Below are positions 37,372-46,724 of a stretch of 64,000 nucleotides of DNA, piece after piece. The stretch spans positions 1 through 64,000 of the forward strand of contig CALCJM010000099.1 of assembly GCA_937967505.1 (NCBI GenBank), read 5' to 3'. The notes beneath the pieces are model-generated. The model did no database searches, had not been told where the DNA came from, and was given only the letters and a program-made list of their open reading frames with translations. This DNA is from an uncultured Pirellulaceae bacterium. Lineage in GTDB: Bacteria; Planctomycetota; Planctomycetia; Pirellulales; Pirellulaceae. Each line of letters opens with the position of its first letter. Within the stretch, counting starts at the first letter, position 1. A program made the translations under genes and the position numbers.

Positions 37372-40300
37372 TCACTCTGAGGGATCTGGCAGCACGGTCT
37401 CCTGATGAACTTTCACCAGTTCGTCACGAAGCTTTTTTACCTGCGCGTCCAATTCCCATCGGTGTTTCTTGTACTTGTCAAAAAACTGCTGCTGCATTTC
37501 TTCTCCGGCGGCAATGTCACCGGACGTCAGGTAGAGAATGGCCAAATATCCTTCAATCACCGGATGCAGGTCTGGATGACGATAGCTTATTTTCTGAAGC
37601 CGCAGCGCCTCCTCAAAAGAAGCTCTGGACTCCGTTAATTCTTTCAGAAAAAACTGGCAAATGCCAAGTAACGTATAGGAATCGTACGAGGGAAAGTATT
37701 TGCAACAAAGACGAGCCTTTACCATTGCCTCTTGCGCGTTCTGATCGGAGATGAGGTCCAGCGACAAAGTGTAACTGACCTGATTGAGCAGTTCACGCGC
37801 TTCTTCCATCAAAAAAGAGTGGTCGCGCATCTGAGCATGGGTAGATCGAATCTTGACCAACCCCATGCCCCCCGTCAGAAGTTTCTCTCCATCACGCGAA
37901 AATGACACGTGCACTGCCTGCTGGTTGGGTTGATCGATCAGCGCGATCACTTCGGCGCTGCGATTCTCCTTTAGCAGCAGTGATTCAAAATCCCAAAATT
38001 TGGTTGTACTGTCATCGCTTGAGCTGACCAGCAACCTGCCATCGCCGGAAAACGTAAGCCCTGCGATCTGATTGGAGTGAGCTTTGAGCCGGTTAACCAG
38101 CGTTCTTTTTTGGGTGTCCCAGATCACAATTTCACCGTGAAAACTGCTGCTGGCGATCCAGCAATCATCCGGTGAAAAAACGGCCCGCCAGACCGCATGC
38201 GTGTGGTCATCGAACCTGTGGAGTTCCCGCCCGGTACGGGCCTCCCACAATCTGACCGTTTCATCATCACTGGCCGTCAGCAGCAATTTACCATCGGCCG
38301 AAAAACGTGCCGACGCCAACCCTTTGTCATGCCCGATAAATTCGCGTTTCATTTTCCAGGTTGAGCTGTCCCAAACCCGCGCGGTATGATCGCTGCTGGC
38401 GGTCACGACGCTTTTACCATCAGGAGCAACCGCAACGTCCCAGATATAGTCACCATGTGCATCAATGACTTGTTCTGCGACTTGGGTATCCACGTTCCAG
38501 ACCCGCAACCTGCCGTCAGCACACCCCGTTGCCAACGTTCCATCATCAAGATACGCCAACGACAACACCGCTTCCGGGTGCGGTAAACGTTGCTTCTGCG
38601 CCAGTCCGGTCACCGCGTTGATCAGCGTCACGAAACCGTCTTCTCCCGCCGACGCGATCATTCGGCCGTCAGGCGAATCGTCGATCATCCAAACGGTGCG
38701 GTCGTGCGCGTTAGTCGTCAGTGTCACGTGGCTGGAAGCATTCCAGGTTCGCAGCGTATGATCATTGGACGCAGTCACCACCATCCGCATGTCTGATGAA
38801 AGCACGGCCGCGTTGATTCCTTGGTAGTGCCCCCGAAAAACGTACTGGCGTGGTCCGTCGATATCCCACAAAATGGCTGATTCGTCCGTGGATGCCGACA
38901 AGACCTGCTTGCTGTCAGCGGAAAACTCAATGCTCTGAACACTGCCTTCATGTCCGGCAAAAGTACGTGTATTCTCCCACGTTGCCAAATCCCACAGCTT
39001 GATCGTTCGGTCATCACCTGCCGACGCCAACAGTTTTCCATCACCTGAAATGGCAACGTCACGCGCGCCATGTTCATGAGCCCTTATTTCTTTCTCCAGT
39101 TTAAACTCTCCGTCTACCTTCCGCCAATAAATCACCTGCCCCGCCATGCAACCGCTGGCCAGCGTATCGCCATCGGGCCCGGTTGCTAGTGATGTGATTT
39201 CTTCCGAGTGGCCGTTGAGTGTTTGAAGGATCGACCGCTCCGCAATCGACAACACATAGATCAAAGGCGTCTTCTGATTGTGGTAATCCCGATCACCAAC
39301 AGCCCGGAAACTGTCTTTCCCCATGCTCGCGGCAAACAGCGCTTTGCCATCACGGCTAAATCTGATGCAGTTGATATCCTGATCAAAGGGCTCGAATTCG
39401 GCGACTCTTTGATATGTCTTGCTGTCCACTAGGACGACGCGGTTGGAGCGATCCGCATAAGCCAGCGTCTGACCATCGGGAGAAAACTCCACACTGGCCA
39501 CCGAGTCATTTGTAATGCATGTCCCAATCAGGTCTCCCGTTTCTAGGTTCCAAAATTTTACTGCATCATCTTCGCCACCTGAGCAAACCGTTTTGTTGTC
39601 CGAAGCAATATCGATCGCCAAAACCGGACGGGCGTGGCCATACAGAACGTGCTCACTGGAGCTCATCTCTGCCATCAGGTACCGCGTCAACCAGTCCTGT
39701 TCGGATTCGTTCAGCTGCTTCAGCGTTCGCCAGGCCGACGACACGTTGCCCAACTGCCATTGGCTCCATGCAGATTTTTTGATGATGGCCGTCAGCTGGC
39801 GTGAGAGCTTCTTTTCCGACTGGCGCAATCCAAGTTCAGCTTCCTTGGTACGCTCGGTTTCCTGACGGGCGCGTAAGGATTCCGCATTGGCTCGGTCACG
39901 TTCTTGGATTGCCCAAAACAATCCGTAACTGGTCCCGATGATTCCTCCCAGCAACAGAAGCGTCGTGACTGCGATGGATGCCACCAAACCACGGTTTCGT
40001 TTAATAAATTTGGTTGCCCGACTGAGCGGGGTGGCGGCTCTGGCCAGAACAGACTCATGATTGAGAAAACGTTGTATGTCGGCCGCCAGTTCAGACGCCG
40101 CCTGATAACGGTGTTTGCGGTTCTTTTCAAGTGCCTTCATCACCACCGCATCCAGATCCACACCAATCTGTGCGGCTGCTTTTTCAGGCGTCGTTTTCAT
40201 CGCCGCAGCGGCCTGTTCCACTTTCTCCCGATCGGAACCGGGCAGCACAAACCATGAGGCGGGTGATACCGGATCTTTCTCCCGCACCCACTGTAACGCC

Positions 40301-41334
40301 TGATAGACCGTCAGTTCATCACCGCTGGCTTCGATCGGTGCCACCCCAGTCAGCAGTTTGTAAATCATCGCCCCCAGCGAATACAGGTCACTGCGGGTAT
40401 CGACATCCTTATTGCCGGATTCGGACTGCTCCGGACTCATGTACTGAAGCGTGCCCACGACATAGCCTACCTCCGTGCACAACGTTTTCTTGGTTAGCTT
40501 GTTCCGTTCCAACGCTTTGGCCAAGCCAAAATCAATGACCTTGGGGACCGGTTGCCCATCAACCTCGCAGACCAAAATGTTCGACAGCTTCAGGTCCCGA
40601 TGAATAATCTGTTTTTGGTGAGCGTGTTGAACGGCGTTGCAGACAGGAATCACCAACTCCAACCGTTGGCGAACCGAAAATTCGTTTCGGTCACAATAAT
40701 GATCCAACCGCTCACCTGCCACCAGTTCCATGACAAAAAAGGGGGTCCGGTATTCCGTGGTGCCCGCATCATAGATCTTGGCGATGTTCTGGTGATCCAT
40801 CATGGCGATCGCCTGACGCTCCGCCTCAAACCGGGTAATGGCCTTTTGCGTGCCGGTGTCCGATCGTATCAGCTTCAACGCAACCATCCGCTTCACCGGT
40901 TCCTGCTGTTCCGCTTTCCATACGGCTCCCATCCCGCCGATCCCAATCCTCTCAACCAGCCGATATCTATCGATACAATCGCCAGCGGCGTACGGATGAC
41001 AGACTTCGAAATCATCATCAGCACCGGTCTGTCGGGACAGGTTTTCCTCCAGTGCACCAAAAACAGACACTCTGGTTTCATTCAGATAAATTTCGGCCGA
41101 ACGAAATGCTTTCGAACCGTATTGACGGTAGCCGTCCGGTTCGAGCGTCGCGCGATGCTGTTGTCGTAAAGATATATCTATCCGGACAAGCCGACATAGC
41201 AATCTGTCATCGACGTCAATGCAGTGCATTCGAACAAAATCGGCAACGGTAGGCCGATCACCGCCCTCCCATAACTTCCGAAACAGCTCGCACAACAAGT
41301 CAGCGTCCTGTACTTGTGAGTCCGAATCACTCAT
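37372..41334 (-). CDS. Transmembrane Ser/Thr protein kinase with WD40 propeller and TPR tail
   Basis: A 1320-residue protein from ATG 41334. An N-terminal helical segment (1-100) precedes a kinase domain at about 120-425: glycine loop GIGGMGAVWK (131-140), Lys154, catalytic HRDLK (Asp247), DFG (Asp268-Gly270) and SPEQ. A membrane span follows at about 450-474, then a coiled coil, then about fourteen WD40 repeats (roughly 550-1170; FSPDGQTLA, SGGEDDAVKFWNLETG and many similar units) and a TPR-like tail. All catalytic residues are present. The propeller would lie on the far side of the membrane and could sense a ligand or bind a partner. It is divergent from the CHAT/transglutaminase-like gene, with 267 bp between. 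Confidence 0.94.
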   Translation of the reverse strand: MSDSDSQVQDADLLCELFRKLWEGGDRPTVADFVRMHCIDVDDRLLCRLVRIDISLRQQHRATLEPDGYRQYGSKAFRSAEIYLNETRVSVFGALEENLSRQTGADDDFEVCHPYAAGDCIDRYRLVERIGIGGMGAVWKAEQQEPVKRMVALKLIRSDTGTQKAITRFEAERQAIAMMDHQNIAKIYDAGTTEYRTPFFVMELVAGERLDHYCDRNEFSVRQRLELVIPVCNAVQHAHQKQIIHRDLKLSNILVCEVDGQPVPKVIDFGLAKALERNKLTKKTLCTEVGYVVGTLQYMSPEQSESGNKDVDTRSDLYSLGAMIYKLLTGVAPIEASGDELTVYQALQWVREKDPVSPASWFVLPGSDREKVEQAAAAMKTTPEKAAAQIGVDLDAVVMKALEKNRKHRYQAASELAADIQRFLNHESVLARAATPLSRATKFIKRNRGLVASIAVTTLLLLGGIIGTSYGLFWAIQERDRANAESLRARQETERTKEAELGLRQSEKKLSRQLTAIIKKSAWSQWQLGNVSSAWRTLKQLNESEQDWLTRYLMAEMSSSEHVLYGHARPVLAIDIASDNKTVCSGGEDDAVKFWNLETGDLIGTCITNDSVASVEFSPDGQTLAYADRSNRVVLVDSKTYQRVAEFEPFDQDINCIRFSRDGKALFAASMGKDSFRAVGDRDYHNQKTPLIYVLSIAERSILQTLNGHSEEITSLATGPDGDTLASGCMAGQVIYWRKVDGEFKLEKEIRAHEHGARDVAISGDGKLLASAGDDRTIKLWDLATWENTRTFAGHEGSVQSIEFSADSKQVLSASTDESAILWDIDGPRQYVFRGHYQGINAAVLSSDMRMVVTASNDHTLRTWNASSHVTLTTNAHDRTVWMIDDSPDGRMIASAGEDGFVTLINAVTGLAQKQRLPHPEAVLSLAYLDDGTLATGCADGRLRVWNVDTQVAEQVIDAHGDYIWDVAVAPDGKSVVTASSDHTARVWDSSTWKMKREFIGHDKGLASARFSADGKLLLTASDDETVRLWEARTGRELHRFDDHTHAVWRAVFSPDDCWIASSSFHGEIVIWDTQKRTLVNRLKAHSNQIAGLTFSGDGRLLVSSSDDSTTKFWDFESLLLKENRSAEVIALIDQPNQQAVHVSFSRDGEKLLTGGMGLVKIRSTHAQMRDHSFLMEEARELLNQVSYTLSLDLISDQNAQEAMVKARLCCKYFPSYDSYTLLGICQFFLKELTESRASFEEALRLQKISYRHPDLHPVIEGYLAILYLTSGDIAAGEEMQQQFFDKYKKHRWELDAQVKKLRDELVKVHQETVLPDPSE

Positions 41335-41601
41335 TGCGTCAACGCTACCCCCCCAATGTAATGAATCTAAAAAATCCCGACAAAATACGCTCCTCCGCTC
41401 AGAGAAAAACCACTGTAGCCGACCCGCCCTAACGTCCAATTTGGAAGCCCGTTACCAACAAACCAAACCTTAGTCGTGCACCCTCGTTACAAGATCTCGA
41501 CAAGACAACGCTCTCAACCCGAATCTCGGTCTTTTTTAAACTTATTGTAACTATAATGGTATCTTCGTTTCTCCGATCTTCCATCAAATTTCTTCAATGT
41601 C
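41335..41601. promoter_or_regulatory. Shared divergent promoter region of the kinase and CHAT-like genes
   Basis: The start codons of the two large divergent genes are 267 bp apart. The part nearest the CHAT-like gene is AT-rich (about 41525-41600; TTAAACTTATTGTAACTATAA), as expected for a promoter. No regulator site could be recognised. Confidence 0.5.
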
Positions 41602-43983
41602 ATGAACCCTATCGTTAAACTGCGCAATCAGGACGGCGAAATATGCACGATACGAAAAACGGGGTTGATGACCCATTTGGCGGCAAAATGGAACAATATT
41701 CTTGGTAACCGTCGCCATTGGAACCAGCAATGTGCTGCCCTTCAAAACGTCAGGGACGAGGCTCTGAGGGCGCTGGAAGAACTGGAGATCAAGCCGCGGC
41801 AGTTAGAACAAATTGCAGCCAGCGGCGTCATTGAAGTCAGCACACGTTACTATTCCGACCTTGAGTACGGCAAGGAAACACGGACGATTCCGTGGGAGCA
41901 CCTGTTGACTGCGGGCACCAAGTCACTTCGCGGCGAACATTCCCTGACCGTTGTCCGGCATCTGAAGGGCGTCAAGAAAAAGAAGCGCTCCAAAACAGGA
42001 AAAGCCAATAAAGACAGTGTGGAGCATCCACTCAGGTTTGCTTTCGTTGGAGCCGCTCCCGAGCCGCTTCACAAGTATCGCTCCTTTGCCGCCGAAATGG
42101 ATTTGGTGGCATCCGGTTTTTTACCTTTGCTGCCCCCGTGTTCACCACAAACGATGTCGCAGGAGCAGCTATCGCGTTTCACCGCCCAGGCGGCTCCTGA
42201 AGTGGTTCATTTTTCGGCAGTCGATGCGCATTTTGGTGAACAACGCATGGGGGGCTACCTCGCAAATGAAATGACGTTCTGCCCCGACATTATCGACGGG
42301 GTGTTTTTGTGGAATGATCTGGAATCTCACGAGCAAAAGATTGCACCGTTTGACATTGCGGAGTGCCTGACCGCCGCAGCCCACAAACCGGCGTTGGCGG
42401 TCATCAACAGTTGGTACTCCGGCAGCACCACCGCACCTGCCTGTGTCGCCGCCGGTGCCACAGCCGCTGTAGGATTTCACAACTCATTCGACGAACAGGC
42501 GGCTTACGAATTCTATCGACAGTTCTATCGGGCGTGGGCGACCAACGGGCGCGACCATTTGGCAGCATTCCAGTTTGCGTGGCGAAACATCAAAGTCCCT
42601 TCGGCCAAAACACGCGGCACCGCCATCACGCTCTGGAGCGCCAATTCTATCGTTGGACAGGAGTTTGACGAAGATGCAGAAGCGTCAGAAAACAGTGTTT
42701 CGGTGGCCTCCAGTTTCGCCCCCCGGGTGACAACTGCTGACCCGACGCGTGACAAAATCAAAGACCTGATCGGGATCGAGGTTCAACCGATCGAAACACT
42801 GAATTACTCGCTGCTGCATAATCGCCGCAGCCTGATGGAACGACTGCACTTGTGGTTTCGGTCCTCCACCCCTGACCACCAACGGCAGGTGAACCTTGTG
42901 GAAGACATCAATGTCGAGGTCACCTTAAGCGTCGGTGATGCCGCATTTTCCTACTTCACAACAGTAGTTTTGGGGGAAGAAACCTGCCAGATCGATCTGG
43001 CCGACGCATCACTGGCGGCGACCGGCAAAAACCCGGCCGGTGGAATTTTTGTGCCGTTGACATCAGCGCTGTTTCGATCGATTGATGAATCGATGCAAAC
43101 CAGCATGTTGATCCACATCACGTGGCACGACCAAACCATCTACCGGCATACCCACACCGTTTCGCTGGCTCCTATCGATCAGTGGGTGTTGGATCAGACC
43201 AATATTGGTTGGCTGCCATCATTTGTTCAACCGCGCGACCCGGCAGTTCGCAAGATCATCAAATCGGCACAGAAGTATCTACGCTGTCTCGAAGACGATC
43301 CCCATGCCGGATTTCGCGGTTATCAGGCAGATGACGTTGATCATCAGGTGAAAGCAATCTGGTCGGCAATCGTTTACGATTTCAGCCTTGACTATGTCAG
43401 CCCGCCGCCCAGTTACACCAACTACACACAGCGTCTCCGATCCCCCCGGCAGGTGATCGAGGAGGACCGGGGGACCTGCGTTGATCTGGCGATTCTGTTT
43501 GCCTCATGTGTGGAGTGGATTGAGTTACATCCGGTCATCTTTTTGACCAGCCAACACGCATTTGCCGGGTATTGGAAAACGGATGAGGCACACACCAATT
43601 TTGTCCAGACCATACAAAACGAAGTCGAGACCTTCGGCACGTCGCGACGCATGGTTGCAGAACGATTCCCATGGGCCACCCTGACAAACTCGTGGAGCGA
43701 AATCCGGAGATTAATCATGGAACAGGATCTGATTCCTGTAGAAGCTGTCGCATTGACCGAGCGGTCCAGCTTTCATGGTGCCTTTGAACAAGGCTACATG
43801 CATTTTATCACAGAAGACAATCCCGACCACATCAGCCCGGTTTCACAAAAACCGGTTTCCGAGGAAGAGGAAGCTACCGAGCCCGGAGTCTTCGGCACAT
43901 TCACGTCGCTGGTGGATGTTACTGCTTCCCGACAATTCGTCACGCCACTGCCAATTAGCGGGATAAACAGGGCAAAACAGTAG
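41602..43983 (+). CDS. CHAT-like pseudoprotease fused to a transglutaminase-like peptidase domain
   Basis: A 793-residue soluble protein. Residues 75-350 fit a CHAT (caspase-like) domain: IPWEHLLTAGTKS, TVVRHL, VVHFSAVDAH (His203 or His210), VINSWYSGS, then AGATAAVGFHNSFDEQAAYEFYRQFYRAW. The catalytic cysteine of CHAT (N-A-C) is replaced by Trp271, so this domain is probably inactive. Residues 400-520 look like a beta-rich linker. Residues 525-730 resemble the transglutaminase-like fold, with an intact-looking triad: Cys626 (RGTCVDLAILFA), His652 (SQHAFAGYW) and Glu714 (IPVEAVALT). The tail is acidic. A protease or transferase controlled by the CHAT-like part is inferred. Divergent from the kinase-WD40 gene. 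Confidence 0.8.
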   Translation: MNPIVKLRNQDGEICTIRKTGLMTHLAAKWNNILGNRRHWNQQCAALQNVRDEALRALEELEIKPRQLEQIAASGVIEVSTRYYSDLEYGKETRTIPWEHLLTAGTKSLRGEHSLTVVRHLKGVKKKKRSKTGKANKDSVEHPLRFAFVGAAPEPLHKYRSFAAEMDLVASGFLPLLPPCSPQTMSQEQLSRFTAQAAPEVVHFSAVDAHFGEQRMGGYLANEMTFCPDIIDGVFLWNDLESHEQKIAPFDIAECLTAAAHKPALAVINSWYSGSTTAPACVAAGATAAVGFHNSFDEQAAYEFYRQFYRAWATNGRDHLAAFQFAWRNIKVPSAKTRGTAITLWSANSIVGQEFDEDAEASENSVSVASSFAPRVTTADPTRDKIKDLIGIEVQPIETLNYSLLHNRRSLMERLHLWFRSSTPDHQRQVNLVEDINVEVTLSVGDAAFSYFTTVVLGEETCQIDLADASLAATGKNPAGGIFVPLTSALFRSIDESMQTSMLIHITWHDQTIYRHTHTVSLAPIDQWVLDQTNIGWLPSFVQPRDPAVRKIIKSAQKYLRCLEDDPHAGFRGYQADDVDHQVKAIWSAIVYDFSLDYVSPPPSYTNYTQRLRSPRQVIEEDRGTCVDLAILFASCVEWIELHPVIFLTSQHAFAGYWKTDEAHTNFVQTIQNEVETFGTSRRMVAERFPWATLTNSWSEIRRLIMEQDLIPVEAVALTERSSFHGAFEQGYMHFITEDNPDHISPVSQKPVSEEEEATEPGVFGTFTSLVDVTASRQFVTPLPISGINRAKQ

Positions 43984-44082
43984 ATGGCCGTACCAGGTGC
44001 TGTTTCTTGTTGACGCAAGCAAGCGGAATGTTCTAATATCCCCAACCCTTAAAGAAGACGTTCGAACACAGGGAGAGACAGA

Positions 44083-45108
44083 ATGAGGAAAAAGAAGGAA
44101 TGCGGTTTCACTCTGGTGGAACTACTGGTGGTAATTGCCATCATTGGAATTCTGATTGGAATGTTGCTGCCGGCAGTGCAATCAGTACGTCAAGCCGCGC
44201 GACGTACAACCTGCGCCAACAACGTTCGACAGATTGCCTTGGCATGCCACAACTATGAATCTGCCAGACGCAGTTTTCCTCCCGGGACAATTTACAATGA
44301 AATTGGTGCCGGTCCGCTCTACGACCCCGCAAGAGTTGACGGCTCCGGAGTCACCACGCTGGTCTATCTGCTCCCATTCATGGAACAGACCAATTTGAAT
44401 TCGTATATCTCGGCGGACCGCTCCCTGAAACAGACCGGTGCAGCATGGTGGGGCACAATCAGCGGCAGTGGCAGTGGCACAATTCTTGACTTTGAAGCAG
44501 CGCAGTTCGATGTGCCACTGTTCCAATGTCCATCATCCGGATCGCAATCGATGACAGGAATCTCGGTGGACATGGCGGCGGACCTCGCAACTTTCCTAAT
44601 CACCAATGCTGACGCCGCGATGGACGCAGGATATGCTTCTTACCTGGCACTGGGCACAACAGACTACGTCAGCAACAGCGGCCATTCCAGCAACGACCTC
44701 AGCAGTGATAAATTTGAATTCCGCGGCCCGTTTGGCGAACGCACGCGCGAGACGTTCGCAACAATTTCGGACGGGGCGAGCAACACCGTTTGCTTTTCCG
44801 AAGTACGCCCTTTCACCTACGCCGCCGGAATCACCGGCCCTAATGACCGTATCGGGTTTTCTTGGTTTGGTGCCAGCAACTTCCCGTCCGGCTATGGCAT
44901 CAATCGCCGGTACACCGAGGCAGACGGGGAGGGCGTTGAGTTTATTGGTAAACCCTATCCTTCTTTCTCATCCAATCATCCCGGTGGTGTCAACATGGCG
45001 CGGTGCGATGGCTCAATGCAATTTGTTGATGAAAATATCACGGCTGAAGTGAGAGACGCCTTCTGCGGAATTGCGGACGGGCAAGTCATCGACAGCAGTG
45101 AATTTTAG
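44083..45108 (+). CDS. DUF1559 protein with prepilin-like N terminus
   Basis: A 341-residue protein from ATG 44083, with GGGAGA upstream. The N terminus is a type III signal: MRKKKECGFTLVELLVVIAI, where cleavage after the Gly would be done by a prepilin peptidase such as the one encoded at 24.9-26.3 kb. The rest fits DUF1559, with the SNHPGGVNMARCDGSMQFV ending typical of this large planctomycete family. Members are thought to be exported pseudopilin-like or surface proteins, with function unsettled. A small lipoprotein gene follows 49 bp later, a common arrangement. Confidence 0.95.
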   Translation: MRKKKECGFTLVELLVVIAIIGILIGMLLPAVQSVRQAARRTTCANNVRQIALACHNYESARRSFPPGTIYNEIGAGPLYDPARVDGSGVTTLVYLLPFMEQTNLNSYISADRSLKQTGAAWWGTISGSGSGTILDFEAAQFDVPLFQCPSSGSQSMTGISVDMAADLATFLITNADAAMDAGYASYLALGTTDYVSNSGHSSNDLSSDKFEFRGPFGERTRETFATISDGASNTVCFSEVRPFTYAAGITGPNDRIGFSWFGASNFPSGYGINRRYTEADGEGVEFIGKPYPSFSSNHPGGVNMARCDGSMQFVDENITAEVRDAFCGIADGQVIDSSEF

Positions 45109-45157
45109 CTTGGTCCTTACCCGTTTTCGTTCCTCCCCTCCTTCCCCCCTAGGCCCC

Positions 45158-45448
45158 ATGCGATTCATTTCTCTCTTGATGCAGACCTGCGTTTGGGCGT
45201 CAGCGCTGCTGGTGGTTTGCGGTATGTCTGGCTGTAATTCAGGGTCCAGCCCATCCTCCGGACCAGCGACACCACCTGAGTCGTTCGCCCCACCGCCGAC
45301 CAAGAAACGGCCGGGAAAAAAAAGTGAAACCTCGGCCGCAGTGCCACAGGCATGTAGCATCGCCTCCACCACGGTTGCTGCGGCTGCCACTTCCGCCCAA
45401 ACACCCCAGATCCGGATTTTTGATTTTCCCCAAGTGGCTTCGAAGTGA
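45158..45448 (+). CDS. Small lipoprotein downstream of DUF1559 gene
   Basis: A 96-residue protein from ATG 45158, with a hydrophobic leader ending GMSGC, so it should be lipid-anchored. The mature part (about 70 residues) is low in complexity: Ser, Pro, Ala and Lys. Lipoproteins paired with DUF1559 genes are often longer and carry a carboxypeptidase-regulatory-like beta domain; here that part is missing, so this may be a short form or a remnant. Confidence 0.6.
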   Translation: MRFISLLMQTCVWASALLVVCGMSGCNSGSSPSSGPATPPESFAPPPTKKRPGKKSETSAAVPQACSIASTTVAAAATSAQTPQIRIFDFPQVASK

Positions 45449-45490
45449 AAAAACCGTTTTTCGGCGGTTGCTTTCGGGACTTCGCAGCAC

Positions 45491-45598
45491 CTAGGCGATT
45501 GACAGTTGATAGCTTACCGTTGGCGATGCTGCCAGCTTCGCTCCGACGCTCTCAGCGTCGCCAACGGATGGGAAATTCCTAACTGCCAGTCGCCTTAG
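45491..45598. repeat. 108-bp palindromic repeat element, copy 2 of 3
   Basis: Ends CTAGGCGATTGACAGTTGATA and the complement of CTAACTGCCAGTCGCCTTAG are inverted repeats. The core CCGTTGGCGATGCTGCCAGC matches copy 1 in the same orientation, with a few changes spread over both arms. It sits between the lipoprotein and the oxygenase genes, which converge here. Confidence 0.9.
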
Positions 45599-45630
45599 AG
45601 TGCCAGATTTCTCCCTCACAGTTGACCGGC

Positions 45631-46317
45631 TCAAAACGGTCGCCAGTGGTCAATCGAAGGCATCAGTGTTTCATGGCCACGACTATCCTTTAGCGCAACG
45701 ACGATATCTGCCGACAGCGACACACGCGGTTGATCAGTCATATTGGGAGCCGTCGAATGGAGCGTTTTTGACGGGAATATCAGGATCTCGTTTTCCGCCG
45801 TTTCAATGTACTTGCGGTTCATCGTGCGGTCGCCGGGCAGTTTCAGAATTCCCAGACTTTCTTTGGTGGTCGTGAACAATTCAGGGGCCAGTTCGTTAGG
45901 GTGACTGGCAACGCTGAAATAAATTCCTCCACCATCATCGGGTTTTTGCAGGTAATAGGCAAAACTGATGTGCGATTGCACGTGAGCGTGTTCGAAGATA
46001 CGTTGGCCTTGCCGACTGACCGTCGCCCACGCACGCTGGAAGTACAATTGAAGTTGTTGGTCATCCAGCCCCAGATCCCCCAGATAGGCGCGAACCGAAC
46101 GCGCGATCAATTCAAATAGCGGCGCGAATTCCGGTTCGGAAAACAGAAATTCGTGGCCCGCAGTGTCACCCAGCCAGGCCGACTCCTGCTCCGTTGCGAC
46201 CGGTGACCGGGACTCTTTGTCCAAAATAATTTTGGCCAGCGATTTCCGCAAGGCGGGATCAACTCCCAATGTTTCACGATAGACGCTCAGAGGAAACAGA
46301 TCGATAAATTTGCTCAT
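45631..46317 (-). CDS. Putative 2-oxoglutarate/Fe(II) oxygenase (TIGR02466-like)
   Basis: A 228-residue protein with the double-stranded beta-helix pattern of 2OG-Fe(II) oxygenases. The HAHVQSHISFAYYL segment supplies a first metal ligand (His110, His112 or His116), and IFPSKTLHSTAPNMTDQPRVSLSADI supplies the distal His187 and the 2OG-binding Arg198. This arrangement fits the TIGR02466 family, whose substrate is not established. It is monocistronic, converges on copy 2 of the palindromic repeat, and has no biosynthetic neighbour that points to a substrate. Confidence 0.85.
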   Translation of the reverse strand: MSKFIDLFPLSVYRETLGVDPALRKSLAKIILDKESRSPVATEQESAWLGDTAGHEFLFSEPEFAPLFELIARSVRAYLGDLGLDDQQLQLYFQRAWATVSRQGQRIFEHAHVQSHISFAYYLQKPDDGGGIYFSVASHPNELAPELFTTTKESLGILKLPGDRTMNRKYIETAENEILIFPSKTLHSTAPNMTDQPRVSLSADIVVALKDSRGHETLMPSIDHWRPF

Positions 46318-46724
46318 GCCCCATTGTCTCCCAAACCGATCGACTTGGCCAGCGCCCAGGTTTGCCTACAAGCTGTTTTGATTATACAGGACTTTGTTGC
46401 GTTTCGTTTGTGATACCAAGGTTACAACGGTCGTCAGTTCAAACCTTTTGGTCACATTCTTGGTTCCCCCCTCAGTGGCCTCTGTGGTTAAATTTTTGAC
46501 AGTTTGTCGCTTTCAACGCACACGAAAATTATCACAGAAAGCACAGAGGCAAATCCAAGTCTTTTGCAGTTTGATAACAAGTCGGTGTTGAGAGCAGGAT
46601 AGACCAACGCTTGTACTGTCGCGGCTCCGCCGCTGGAGCTGGACGGGGGAAACACGACACAGCTCATTTTTCAAGACGCTCCCGGAGCTTCTTTCACAGG
46701 ATCAAGCACATTGCTTTTTCCGGG
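46318..46724. other. Intergenic region with a CTCTGTGG inverted repeat
   Basis: About 400 bp between the oxygenase and ftsY. It contains GCCTCTGTG (46478-46486) and its inverse CACAGAGGC (46542-46550), flanked by AT-rich arms, resembling a dispersed palindromic repeat found in many bacterial genomes. No gene, tRNA or other element recognised. Confidence 0.5.

Noticed and set aside
41602-43983. Calling the CHAT-like domain an active caspase-like protease
   Set aside because: The cysteine position holds Trp271, so activity of that domain is not supported.
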